Shown here piece by piece: positions 9,701-18,872 of a stretch of 64,000 bases of DNA. This DNA comes from Pseudomonas sp. QS1027 (lineage in GTDB: Bacteria > Pseudomonadota > Gammaproteobacteria > Pseudomonadales > Pseudomonadaceae). The notes beneath the pieces are model-generated. The model was not told where the DNA came from, searched no databases, and was given only the letters and a program-made list of their open reading frames with translations. The stretch is from contig NZ_PHSU01000021.1 in the NCBI RefSeq assembly GCF_002814235.1, positions 62,001 through 126,000 on the forward strand. The letters run 5' to 3'. The translations under genes were made by a program, and so were the position numbers. Within the stretch, counting starts at the first letter, position 1. Each line of letters starts with the position of its first letter.

Positions 9701-11599
9701 GTCGTGAGGACAAAAGTCCTGGCCCGGTGCCGACTGGAACTGCTGGAAGACCGACGCCTGGGGGCCGGCCTTGGCGAGCAGCGGACGATAGAGAATAAAC
9801 GGGCCATGGCGAGTGTCCCGCGGGCCGATAATGAACATCGACGCCACGACATCCGCTGGCGCATCGGTTTCGGCCTTGAAGGCCAGGGCGCGCAGGACGA
9901 TCTCCTGGCCCGCCACCTGACGCTTCACCGCTTCGGGCTGCAAGACCGCTTCGACAGTGCGGTATCCCGCTTCGTCGAAATTCGCTTCGCCGCGAATCTT
10001 CAGCTCCAGCGCCGCCATGGGCAATTGCACCCGCAGTTGCTCGCTGAACAGGCCTTCCCGACGCCGAGCCTCATCGGCATCATCGATCAGCTTGGCCTTG
10101 AGCGCATCCAGGTAGGTTCGCCCGATATCGACAAACGTGACCAGTCCCTTGACGTAGTCCGGGGTCAGCCATTCGGGCAGCGGCTTTTCCACGCCACAAA
10201 GGCGGATACTGATCGCCATCTTCGCGTGCCGAAAGCCGCCGAGATTCTCCAGGGCAAACTCGGTCAGGCTCATGCGCACCTTTTCCACCGTCCCCAGCGC
10301 CCCGCCCGCGCCCCCGGCAGCGGCCACCGCGATGACCTTGTCGAGTTCCAGGCGAATATCGTCGGGGCTGGCGATATCGGCGGTTTGCGGATGGTCCTCG
10401 CCCATCTTCTTGAGCAACGCCTTGGCGGCGAAGCCTGGCAGATCACCCACATCATCGAGAAAGGCCTTGCCGCCCGATGCGCGCTGTACCTCGGCGAGTT
10501 TTTCCAGCAGGGCGCGGTAGGTGCCGAGGTCTTCGCTCGGCGCCCCCAGCAACCAATGCGGCAAGCCGTCACTAAGGGTTGCCAGCGCTTCGGGCAACTC
10601 GACCACGGTATGGGGCTCTGCCCGCACCGGCGTGAAAAACCAGTCATCCGTACGGGTAATCAGATCGAGCTGGCGCTGGTAGTCTTCGAGCGTCCACTCG
10701 CTATCGAGCCCGATCAGCGAAATCGCCTGAAGCTGGTTTTCCAGCAGGGTTTCGGCAAGCCTGGCGAAGGCCTGTTCCAACTGCAGATCCGGGTCGCCGG
10801 ACTGCCAGAGCAGACGCTCGCGATACTCGATATTCCGACCATTGGCCCGGACACTCATGAACAAGGGCACCAGTTGCCCGATGTCCGTGCTGTCGGCCCT
10901 GAAAAGGCCTTTGGCCAGGCTGAGCACCAGCGGGTTCTGCTCGATCCCCCGTTCCTTGCGGCGGGCCACCAGCACGGGCAAGGCTTCCGGATAAGCGCCG
11001 CCCCAGGTGTCCTTGCTCACGGCCTGCACGCCATAGAGGGCAAGCTGCGTCTCGGGCCTTTCCAGATTGATCGACAGAAAGGCCCGATGCTGTTCACGAT
11101 CGGCGGACAACATCCGCACCAGTATCCTGCCAAGACGATAAAAGCGGCTGTAACCGTCCTCATCCTCAGCGTTCCAGTAGTCGACCAATGCCTGCTGATA
11201 GAGTTTCAGCAGGATATCGCCCCAGGACCCGAGCACGGCCTGGATGGCCGGCGCATTCACCACAAGCCGGTCGCCGGGCAAACTGTCGAGCTTGATCTCC
11301 AGCACATGCTCGGCGGTAAAAACCGGCGCGACTCCGGTCATGAAATGCTCCAGCACCAGGTCGATCACGGCCCGGTATTGAAAGCCGCCCGAGAACCTTT
11401 TTCCATCGCGCTCCAGCCATTGGAGTTTGCCGACATACAGATGCGAGGCATTGCGCTGCGGATTCCAGCGGCTGAAAAAATACCCCTGGATGGCCGACAA
11501 GGCCACTTCCCGCAACGTCGGCGGCTGGGCGAAAAGCGCCTTGGCCGCCTCGATCTCGTGCTCAAGCGACGGGCCCGACAGTGTGATTGCGTCATTCAT
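6725..11599 (-). CDS. Giant DUF6543/dermonecrotic-toxin-like protein
   Basis: The 1624-residue protein is of the giant type annotated in many Pseudomonas as dermonecrotic toxin domain/DUF6543. I base this on overall architecture and on segments such as WNPQRNASHLYVGKL near the N-terminus, not on a catalytic motif. There is no signal peptide. A short hydrophobic patch (NVVLMFIRGPAAVAGWIF) lies near the middle. A Pro-rich linker (PAAAPLPRPLPQPG) precedes a coiled-coil-like stretch and a basic C-terminus. The start at 11599 follows GAGGGGAA; the in-frame ATG 18 bases upstream overlaps that ribosome binding site. It may be a contact-dependent or insect/eukaryote-directed toxin, but target and export route are not visible. 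Similar size, strand layout and spacing suggest a locus shared with the giant gene at 12229. Confidence 0.6.
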   Translation of the reverse strand: MNDAITLSGPSLEHEIEAAKALFAQPPTLREVALSAIQGYFFSRWNPQRNASHLYVGKLQWLERDGKRFSGGFQYRAVIDLVLEHFMTGVAPVFTAEHVLEIKLDSLPGDRLVVNAPAIQAVLGSWGDILLKLYQQALVDYWNAEDEDGYSRFYRLGRILVRMLSADREQHRAFLSINLERPETQLALYGVQAVSKDTWGGAYPEALPVLVARRKERGIEQNPLVLSLAKGLFRADSTDIGQLVPLFMSVRANGRNIEYRERLLWQSGDPDLQLEQAFARLAETLLENQLQAISLIGLDSEWTLEDYQRQLDLITRTDDWFFTPVRAEPHTVVELPEALATLSDGLPHWLLGAPSEDLGTYRALLEKLAEVQRASGGKAFLDDVGDLPGFAAKALLKKMGEDHPQTADIASPDDIRLELDKVIAVAAAGGAGGALGTVEKVRMSLTEFALENLGGFRHAKMAISIRLCGVEKPLPEWLTPDYVKGLVTFVDIGRTYLDALKAKLIDDADEARRREGLFSEQLRVQLPMAALELKIRGEANFDEAGYRTVEAVLQPEAVKRQVAGQEIVLRALAFKAETDAPADVVASMFIIGPRDTRHGPFILYRPLLAKAGPQASVFQQFQSAPGQDFCPHDNDARPTPPVEPLLQYPTLAALFEALKQPGELQDSVLTWLSDEARRTYANGGFVEPHLRRSFEDDFAALLPVAPATLDEAVVQGDYLHHLFVSMARTLIALADRQSVSNAELRWNTLKEGGWQLFNVVLMFIRGPAAVAGWIFAVVASVDADFRRLQEKDPGAKASGWADVLVNIAFILGHRLSHQQARAKAPRQIPIDEGQRPPHRATVSEGPDRLLPMKLDNPVAPGTLSPRPSVSSFTLKIYPYPWPEPKTLGEVVASGDLKGLIRLKESNRLAAYFGGWLFAVKTDSEGNVQVVAPDGRSKGFYLKNDGAGTWTPDLKLRLRGGSGRPGNIGKRRAALLEEKRREQEQRERVGSRFMEEWNKGVEEQGTRAEALLPESQALRAMEGNPERYTDQQWFARMDRLGERVKAFVDGYEQQINTLRMNETVLLRGYKGTLFACLHQFVVGMQFALDSIKIVELRCQRIMGRLPYQDAAGRVLPERQQAEQRENRAADLYIDWAEREKQAFTELGRHRNRDLTEYQGIHEVRGQGSNVPGLKAVRACRLGLYCFRELDPQHLESDIWTKFEDLRSALASQSILDERSALPLSAEADMEVLNTCVSQYNEVLAMLEYKAGLLPQGTRLVWGDLFVRRLGELQQEAERSLVERIEAQAPEQDEPELPSQQPGKTRKVIRTRRKKNYLGYVRDTRQDGHEVVELMDPQTGQPIDSFVEEEDGYWQPLPKPAAAPLPRPLPQPGLKRLVQMAESQIRQAAREVEMAKRQIPVAKDPVYLQDVLEVRARELEALAGQIDRAQAESSSSVTQSEISAAKVQVSELRLQAGTVRHEGLLARIAVTKSSAPDTERLLFLKEHNEVEIFRHGPRTKLGKEDFLQEYVVRDKAAGKNIWVAHFHYPEKATPEELFVMRGALGKDGKPQAHGAHLKRWDERFLGIKAQARAEQERFERIRQGQPGRALEVFRIWRSEISLNMARQLFFNASEREVVVREQLRKL

Positions 11600-11775
11600 A
11601 CAGACTATTCCCCTCAAACAGATCCGACAGGCTTGGGTTCAAGCGCCATGCCCGGCACCGAACACAGGTACAGGGGAAGTAGGCACCTGACACGCCAAGG
11701 CCATGCGGTATCCGGCTATCGAGAGACATGCCCTGCGGGCATACAGCGCCGTGGCAACGGCATACACTGGCGCCC

Positions 11776-12081
11776 ATGACCACGATTCCCCTGACCGACC
11801 TCATCCCACCGGCAATCAGTTGCTCTTCCTGCGCGGCCTGCTGCTGCCGGCTGGAGGTCATGTTGATCACTGATACCGGTGTCCCCGAACGCTACATCGA
11901 CATCGACGACTGGGGCGGCGAAGTGATGTTGCGCCTGGACGACGGCTGGTGCGCGGCACTGGATCGCGACAGCATGCGCTGCACCATCTACGAGAAACGC
12001 CCGCTGATCTGCCGCGAGTTCGAAACAGGCTCGGAGGACTGCCTGGAAGAGCGCCGCGGAATCGCCACGGCATATCGCTGA
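11776..12081 (+). CDS. YkgJ-type cysteine-cluster protein
   Basis: This 101-residue protein has the cysteine cluster CSSCAACCC near the N-terminus and further cysteines at WCAAL, RCTIYEKRPLICREF and EDC, the pattern of YkgJ/UPF0153 putative zinc- or iron-binding proteins. The ATG at 11776 gives the family's usual start (MTTIPLTDLIP); an upstream in-frame ATG at 11728 would add residues not seen in the family. It lies alone between the two giant toxin-like genes, divergent from the first with 176 bp between starts. Its biochemical role is not known. Confidence 0.85.
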   Translation: MTTIPLTDLIPPAISCSSCAACCCRLEVMLITDTGVPERYIDIDDWGGEVMLRLDDGWCAALDRDSMRCTIYEKRPLICREFETGSEDCLEERRGIATAYR

Positions 12082-12228
12082 ATCGAAGGGCCGAATCAGG
12101 GCGATTTCATCCCCAAGTCAAAGACACGTCTCATATATCCGGTGAACCCGCTCAATCCACACTTGGGACCGCACGTCACAAGTAGCGGGCAACTCAATGT
12201 TGTCCCCGGACCCTGAGATCACTGGCTC

Positions 12229-15200
12229 ATGAAGACCCTAGACCCTCCCTGTATTTCGCCCCCCTGCGCAGCCGATACCCTGCCGGCGCCGACCGACAGC
12301 GCGCCGCTCCAGTCGCAGCAGTTGCTGTCGCTCAACACCTCCAATGCGCAAGTGGTCGCCCTGCTCGATGAACTGCCGCGCCCGGCCATGCCCAAGGTGA
12401 ATCCGGCGACCGACAAGACTGAGCTGATACGCCAACTCCGACAGGGTTATCTGGCGCAGCTGGAGCAGTTCTGGACACAACCCAATAGCGCCACCGGCGG
12501 TTTGCCCTCCGATCAATGGCTCGCACTGACCCTGGAGACGCAACTGCGGGCCGAGGCGCAACTGCGCAGCGTCGATGGGACGCTGGACGCCGACGACCGG
12601 CAACTGATTGATCAGGTACTGAGCCTGCCCACACGGGAACAACGGGAAAGTGCACTGCCGGTCCTGCCCGTCGTCCATCGACCCGGGGTGTATGGCATTT
12701 CCTTCCTGGAAAAAAACACCTCGGCCCCATGGCCTGGCGCACTCGTGATCACCAGCCACGACGGCGCCGTGCTGCTGGGCAGCGATCCCGACCCGAAGCA
12801 GTTCAAGGGCAAGAAAGTGGTCGAGACCCACAGTGATCTCGGACGGGTCGTGCTCTACACCCTGGAATATGGTCTCGAAGCCTTTTCCTCCCTCAGAATC
12901 CTGTACACGACACTGCTGGTGCGAACCGGGCAAAAAATCGCGGACCGTTTCAGTGCCAGCGATGACAAGCACGAAAACCTGTTCGACTGGCAGGTCCGGT
13001 CACTGTGCAACGCCCAGCAAAAGCAGGTGAACGATGTGTTTGCCGCCTTCCCGGCGGACACGTCGAAGGCAATGCTGGAACGCCTCGAAGCCGCTGCGGA
13101 CCTGCGTGATATTCTGGATATCGGCACGCGCGTGAATCGGCGCACACAAGCCTTGCAATACAGGATCTGGCGGCAAGTCTTCAAGGAGGCCGACAGGCAA
13201 GATTGGCAGCGCTACAGAGTAGCCGCCGACAAAGTGCAGGCCGGCAGCCTGGCGCTGGCCCTGGCCTTGATCGATGCACTGCCGCCAACCTCGCCCAACG
13301 ACAGCCGCGGCGGGCCGAGCATCCCGGATCAGGCAGTACTGGATGCCATCGTCCAGGCCCTGAGCGAGCAGCCGTCGGTCTCGACCAGCGCGCAGCGGGC
13401 ACAGGCGATACGCGATACCTGGCAATACGCCAATGCCGCGTGCCTGCAACTGGCGCTGCTAGACGCCACGCTCCTTGGCCGAATCCCTGCGCGCCAGCGA
13501 CAGTGGGTCCAGGTGGTGCTCGACTATCCGACCCCGGCCACTCGCCCCACGATCGGCACACACGTCATCAGCGCCAACGCGCTGGGTTTGTGGGTACATC
13601 ACGAGAATGCCCAGAGCACACTCCATATCATTGGCGGCGGCGTACTCGCGATCACCAGCGCGGACCCGGACGACCCGAGTGTGGTGCTGCATACCCCGGA
13701 TTCAGCCGATGACAACGACCTCAGGGTACTGAGCCAACGCGGTGACCTGGACCGGTATTTCCAGGAACCGCCGTGGCGGGACTATGTTGCCGCGCGGCTG
13801 AGAAAATCCAGTACGCCAACCCTGCAGTCGGCGCCCCCGGGAAACGCCGCTCACATCCAACTGATCCCGATGCCGGGCAACGTGCATCAGTGCCTCTACG
13901 AAATACAGCGTGACGCGCTGATCGAGCAGGCCCGCCAGCGTCTCCCCGGCAAGCCCGCGAGTAACCGGCAATCACTCATCGATCAGTGGGCATTTGGCAC
14001 CGCAGCGGGCCAGAAGAACGCCGGCTTGATCGGCACCTTCCTGCCCGGAAAGGATTGGCTGGGGCGAATAAGGGCGACCGGACAAACAGACATTGCAGTG
14101 CTGCCCGGCAGCCAGGCGACAGATCGCCAGGGCACAAGCGGCACCGACACCCTGCCACCCGAGAGCACGGACATTGCGACCCTGGTCAGCCGGACGGGTG
14201 CCGATGGCAAGACCTTGCTGACTGCCGGCCCGGTACTGCAAGCGATCCCTGCGCCACGCCAGCCCCTCGGCACAATGCGGCTACGGTTGCTGGGCGGTGC
14301 GCCGACGGGGCCATCCCTCAGCGGGCAATTGTCTCCTGCCGTCTCAGCGCGACTTTCAACCCTGGCCGGCCTGGTTCGCCTGGGGTCCTGGAACTCACAG
14401 GTCATGGACATCATTGCGCCCCTCATGCCCAGCCTGGCGGAGTGGCCGCAAGACAGTAACCTGGTGATTATCGACGCCCGCGACCCGGGATTTGGCTGGT
14501 CGGTACGCTACCGGCAGGGACTGCGCGAAGACACCTATGGATACCGGGTCAACCCGGAGCTGTTCGGTGCCCTCCATGATGTGGTGCTGTACCGATACAG
14601 TCCGAATCATTATCGCGTCTGGCTCGACGGCAACCCGGTGGACGTCCCCGCCGGACAGGACAGCTTCTTTCATGCCGTGGCCCTGTCGCTGAACCGGGGC
14701 CATGAGCCCGGCACATTCACGGTCGAGAGACTGCGTAATGCCGCCGCCGATCATATCGAACACAATCCGGATATCGCGCCCTTCGTGACCGCGGAGCATT
14801 TGCCTCTCTATGCCCAGGCACTGGAGCATTGCCTGGAGCTGAATATCTGGCTGGGCGATAGCAGCTATCGAGAGTTGACCGCCATCCTCAAGGGCTCCGC
14901 CAATCCGTACGGTCTCTTTCAGCCGGTCATCCGTTACCTGGAGACGACCTTGCCGTCACGCTCACCGAGGATCAGAGCCGCCGTCGACGATGCGTTCAAC
15001 TCCGTTCGTGAGCGCCATGACCTGCGCCCGCTACCCGCCGAAATACGCCAGATCATTGATCGCTATATTGATGCCGCCCCTCGTCCGGAACTGTCCCTGT
15101 GGGTCGACGAGCCGCGGCGCAGGCTGCTGCTGGAAACGCTGTTGATCGGGCCCTCACAAGCGACAGATATCGACTTCCTGATTCACCACACCTTCATTTT

Positions 15201-18200
15201 CAATGACAGCGTCCGGCATATCCTGCTGGAGTATGGGGTGACAGCCACCCAGCTACGCCTGTATGCACTCCAGCACATCGGCAATCAGATCAGCGCGCGA
15301 CGTGACTTGATCAGGGCCGTGCTCGGTCGCGTCCCGGCGCTGCTGGAGCGGGTCGATATCATTTTCAGTTCAGCGAACCTGACCCCGCCCCTGGAAGAGG
15401 GGCTCAACACCCATCAAATCGCCCATTTGCTCCACGACCCGCAAATTTCAACGGACAGACTGCGATTGATCGCCCGCTGCGCGGATGCCGGCATCATCCG
15501 TATCAACCTGCTGGAAAACGCAGACGGGATAAAGTCGTTGACTGACGACGTGTTGACCCGACTCCTCGAACATCAGCAGGAACTGCTGGCTGTAGCCCGG
15601 CAAATGGGCTTCCAGGAAATCGCGCCCCTGCTTTTGCCCTTCAAGACCAATGCCCCTTCATGGAGCCGACATTGCTTCCGATCGGCCTATCTCGCCAATG
15701 CCAGGCTCCAGCTTCTGCTCGATACACCCGAACTGTTTGCCTTGCTCAGGAAGAAATCGGGCCGGGTCCTCGACAAGATGTGGACCCAACTGACCAGCAA
15801 CACCCATGACAATGCCAGGATTCGACATGCACTGGCCAACCCGCTCCACACGCTCAGCAGCCTGGCCCAACTGAACAGAGTGCTGAACGCGGCTCTTCCG
15901 AACACAGGAGAAGCCGGACCTTCGACGCAGTCGCAGCCAGCCTGGCTTAGGGGATATGAGATGCACAGCCGATCGGCGCTGGATCCGGCCGGACCGGATG
16001 CGCGAGGCCTGTATCGCACGCCGGACGGGAGGACGTACATCCTCCATGAAGGCCTGCGCTACGAAGTCCGGGCCTTCCGCGACCGGTTCAGGATCATCCA
16101 TGCCACCGAAGGTTTCAGGCGCTCGACCTATGAGGTGCAACGCCGTACCGACGGTTCGTGGCAGCTTATGGACGCCCCGGGGCTGGGCGGCGATATGCGC
16201 AGGCCCTATCCCCCCATGGCCGAGCAATCCCGGATGCAACGTAGCGCGTTCGCCGAGCTGGGCCAGGCCGCGCAACAGGAGTGGCAAAGGCTCGGAGCCG
16301 ACGCGGCAGTGTCCGGCCGGGTCCCCGACCTCAACGCCATCGAATCCAGCGCCGCAGGTTACACGATGCCGCTGATCGGCCTGGCCAGTAAACCCCGCCA
16401 GCACCTGGAACTGGAGAAAAACAGCGCACTGGCCAGGCTCTCGACACGCATCCGCAACTGCGTAGACACAATCCACCAACACTTCGAATTCCAGGGCGGC
16501 CAGTTACTCCCGCGCCCAGGCGTCACCCACCATGAGGTGGTCCACGGCCTGGCCCAACTCGATGGCCTGAACAGCCTGAATACCGGCTTCGCGCTGTTGC
16601 TGCTCAATAGCGGCAGGCGCCATGTCTTGTCGGCGGAACTGGCCAGCGCGGTCCAGGTGCAGTTCTACACGCAACTGGCCCAGGTGGTCGTCGGCGTAAC
16701 CTGCGACGGGACAATACTCGCCCGGGCGATTTACCTCGGCCTGAAGGATGCCGGGCACCTGGGCGCAGAGAGCCTCAGCCTGCTGGACAAGGCCGGCCGG
16801 GGTATCCGCCTGGGCGGCAAGACGCTGACCCTGGGTGGATTGCTGGCTGCCGGCAATGCCTTGCTGGTCCTGGCCAGCCTCGGAGTGGACAGTTACCTGC
16901 TGGCCCATGCCGAGAGCGCCGAGGAAAAAGCCACCTACGGCACCAACGTCGGGCTCGATACCCTCGCGCTGGGCACGGTACTGGCCGGATTTGCCGAGGG
17001 CGCCGAGTTCCTCGGTCCGCTGTCGATACCCCTGGCCGGCCTGGGCCTGGGCGCCAGCAGCCTGGTGTCGGTGTTCTTCGCCAAGGCCCACCAGGTCCTG
17101 GCCACGGGCGAGCAATTCACCCGGGAGGTCCAGGCCTATCGCGCCGGGTATGTCGAGGATCCTGACACCCATGCGCTGCGCATGGACGGTCCCGTGGTGG
17201 TGACCCATCTGGATCAGCGCAACGGCCAGGTCTACCTGGGCAGCCCGAAGATCTACACCGTCGACTATTTGTCGTCGGGCGATCCACGCGTAGTCCTGGA
17301 CGAACGCCAGGCGATTGATGTCGGCCTGGTCCTGGAACTGCCCAGGCAGAGGCCGTTGCCCGTTTCGCAGAGCATCCGGATGCTGCATCTTCCGGGCACG
17401 CCCAAGCACACCTACCTGCCGCAATACGGCTGGCTGGTGGGCGCCACCCAGCGCAATGACGCCGAACTGCAGGTGTTCAAGGCCCTCGAACAAAAGACCC
17501 AGGGCAAGTTCATCGAAGCCGAATGGGTCGCGGTCTTCCAGAAGGTCGTGGAAAAGCTCGAGCCTCACTACCAAGCCACGCGTATCCGGGTCAGCCTGGG
17601 GCAGACCGCGCCGCCGTTGGTCATGGACGATTTGACGCAAGGGGCTCAGTACCTGAGCTACGACATCGAAGGCCAGGGTAGCCAATATGACCTCTACCTG
17701 AGTGACGGCGCGACGATCAATCTGTCCAGTTGCACCACGTCCAGGCCCTCCACCTGGGTGCTGCACACCGATCACCTGGGTCGCCCGGACGACATGCGGC
17801 TTGAGCCCGGCCGGCTGACGGTGGGTGACGTCGTGGTACAGGTTCAGGGCAATGAAGTCCTGTATGCGGTCAACCAGCGCGATGAGGCCTACCGGCTGGA
17901 TCTTGCCGGCGGGCGCTGCATGCTGGTGACCCTGAGCGCCCGGGACCACGAGAACATGAGTACGCTGGTGCAGCGCCTGCAAACGCTGCAAGGCCAGCAG
18001 CCATTGGGCACGCCGGTGCTTGTCGAAGACCTGTCGGTGCCGGAATGTCCGGGCCGTGGCATCTACTATCGACCCACCGATGGCAGCTTCGCGGCCATTC
18101 CCGTGGACGGGGAGGATCACGGCGAGGAGCTGTACCAGATCCCGGCGTCACCCGAAATGCTGGTGATCGCCCCCAGCCCGCAGCGCGAGAAAGTCCAGGA

Positions 18201-18855
18201 GGCCGCCGCGACACTGGTCGAACTGACGGCTTATCTGAACGCCGAGTATCAGAAGTTCGGCGGGCGCTCGGCGGGATTCTGGAGTGCCCACCCGGCCGAC
18301 GGCTTGCCCGGCAACGAGCAGTACTATGGCGATTATCTGCGGGCGCAATACCGGCTGGAGGTGCAGCGCGCGCGCCTGCAAGGCGACTACTCGGACACCG
18401 CGTACCCAATGATGCTGCAACTGCTGCCCCGCCACGAACGCGAGCACCCGACTCCGGGACCGCGCCAGGTGCAGGTGCACCGCTTGAGTATCAACGGCTA
18501 TACGTCCGATGACATCCTGATACTCGGCGATCCCCAGCAGGGTACGCTGTTGTTGTGGGTGCCCGCGTCAACCCCGGCATTGAGCGAGTTCACTGGCGTC
18601 AGCGGACTCAAGGCCGGTGTGCAACGGTGGGCTGCCGCGGACGCGACACGCCAGGCGCTGCAGGAACACTTCCCGCGCAGCTGTCGCGCCAGTAATCACA
18701 GTGCCCTCTGGGGCTACATCGGAACGGACGAGGCGCTGGAAAAGCTCGGGGACAACGGCGACTGGACGTTGATCCAGATCGATCGCTACCCCATCGATGA
18801 CGACGATGTATTTGCCGCGCTGGCCCGCTTCAAACGCCAGAGCGAAGGAGGCTGA
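12229..18855 (+). CDS. Giant toxin-like protein with TcdA/TcdB-type pore-forming region
   Basis: The 2208-residue protein has no signal peptide. A long hydrophobic region at about residues 1440-1640 (for example LGGLLAAGNALLVLASLGVD and GLGLGASSLVSVFFAKAHQV), rich in Gly/Ala and lacking charges, resembles the pore-forming/translocation domain of TcdA/TcdB and of Mcf/FitD insect toxins. After it comes a beta-rich tail (YGWLVGATQRNDAELQVFKAL and following), as in those toxins. Near residues 800-830 the text AGQDSFFHAVALSL looks like the start of an OTU cysteine-protease domain, but with Ser where the nucleophile Cys is expected. The N-terminal 600 residues resemble DUF6543-type toxin heads. It ends 17 bp from convergent pagL. 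Function as a cell-entering toxin is inference. Confidence 0.65.
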   Translation: MKTLDPPCISPPCAADTLPAPTDSAPLQSQQLLSLNTSNAQVVALLDELPRPAMPKVNPATDKTELIRQLRQGYLAQLEQFWTQPNSATGGLPSDQWLALTLETQLRAEAQLRSVDGTLDADDRQLIDQVLSLPTREQRESALPVLPVVHRPGVYGISFLEKNTSAPWPGALVITSHDGAVLLGSDPDPKQFKGKKVVETHSDLGRVVLYTLEYGLEAFSSLRILYTTLLVRTGQKIADRFSASDDKHENLFDWQVRSLCNAQQKQVNDVFAAFPADTSKAMLERLEAAADLRDILDIGTRVNRRTQALQYRIWRQVFKEADRQDWQRYRVAADKVQAGSLALALALIDALPPTSPNDSRGGPSIPDQAVLDAIVQALSEQPSVSTSAQRAQAIRDTWQYANAACLQLALLDATLLGRIPARQRQWVQVVLDYPTPATRPTIGTHVISANALGLWVHHENAQSTLHIIGGGVLAITSADPDDPSVVLHTPDSADDNDLRVLSQRGDLDRYFQEPPWRDYVAARLRKSSTPTLQSAPPGNAAHIQLIPMPGNVHQCLYEIQRDALIEQARQRLPGKPASNRQSLIDQWAFGTAAGQKNAGLIGTFLPGKDWLGRIRATGQTDIAVLPGSQATDRQGTSGTDTLPPESTDIATLVSRTGADGKTLLTAGPVLQAIPAPRQPLGTMRLRLLGGAPTGPSLSGQLSPAVSARLSTLAGLVRLGSWNSQVMDIIAPLMPSLAEWPQDSNLVIIDARDPGFGWSVRYRQGLREDTYGYRVNPELFGALHDVVLYRYSPNHYRVWLDGNPVDVPAGQDSFFHAVALSLNRGHEPGTFTVERLRNAAADHIEHNPDIAPFVTAEHLPLYAQALEHCLELNIWLGDSSYRELTAILKGSANPYGLFQPVIRYLETTLPSRSPRIRAAVDDAFNSVRERHDLRPLPAEIRQIIDRYIDAAPRPELSLWVDEPRRRLLLETLLIGPSQATDIDFLIHHTFIFNDSVRHILLEYGVTATQLRLYALQHIGNQISARRDLIRAVLGRVPALLERVDIIFSSANLTPPLEEGLNTHQIAHLLHDPQISTDRLRLIARCADAGIIRINLLENADGIKSLTDDVLTRLLEHQQELLAVARQMGFQEIAPLLLPFKTNAPSWSRHCFRSAYLANARLQLLLDTPELFALLRKKSGRVLDKMWTQLTSNTHDNARIRHALANPLHTLSSLAQLNRVLNAALPNTGEAGPSTQSQPAWLRGYEMHSRSALDPAGPDARGLYRTPDGRTYILHEGLRYEVRAFRDRFRIIHATEGFRRSTYEVQRRTDGSWQLMDAPGLGGDMRRPYPPMAEQSRMQRSAFAELGQAAQQEWQRLGADAAVSGRVPDLNAIESSAAGYTMPLIGLASKPRQHLELEKNSALARLSTRIRNCVDTIHQHFEFQGGQLLPRPGVTHHEVVHGLAQLDGLNSLNTGFALLLLNSGRRHVLSAELASAVQVQFYTQLAQVVVGVTCDGTILARAIYLGLKDAGHLGAESLSLLDKAGRGIRLGGKTLTLGGLLAAGNALLVLASLGVDSYLLAHAESAEEKATYGTNVGLDTLALGTVLAGFAEGAEFLGPLSIPLAGLGLGASSLVSVFFAKAHQVLATGEQFTREVQAYRAGYVEDPDTHALRMDGPVVVTHLDQRNGQVYLGSPKIYTVDYLSSGDPRVVLDERQAIDVGLVLELPRQRPLPVSQSIRMLHLPGTPKHTYLPQYGWLVGATQRNDAELQVFKALEQKTQGKFIEAEWVAVFQKVVEKLEPHYQATRIRVSLGQTAPPLVMDDLTQGAQYLSYDIEGQGSQYDLYLSDGATINLSSCTTSRPSTWVLHTDHLGRPDDMRLEPGRLTVGDVVVQVQGNEVLYAVNQRDEAYRLDLAGGRCMLVTLSARDHENMSTLVQRLQTLQGQQPLGTPVLVEDLSVPECPGRGIYYRPTDGSFAAIPVDGEDHGEELYQIPASPEMLVIAPSPQREKVQEAAATLVELTAYLNAEYQKFGGRSAGFWSAHPADGLPGNEQYYGDYLRAQYRLEVQRARLQGDYSDTAYPMMLQLLPRHEREHPTPGPRQVQVHRLSINGYTSDDILILGDPQQGTLLLWVPASTPALSEFTGVSGLKAGVQRWAAADATRQALQEHFPRSCRASNHSALWGYIGTDEALEKLGDNGDWTLIQIDRYPIDDDDVFAALARFKRQSEGG

Positions 18856-18872
18856 CGCTGAACGAACAGCCG

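Noticed and set aside
9086..11779. An 897-residue open frame opposite the first giant gene
   Set aside because: It is a high-GC antisense shadow; the minus-strand frame is longer, has a ribosome binding site and family-like sequence.
16504..18120. A 538-residue minus-strand frame inside the second giant gene
   Set aside because: Antisense shadow without start signal; composition matches reverse translation of the real gene.
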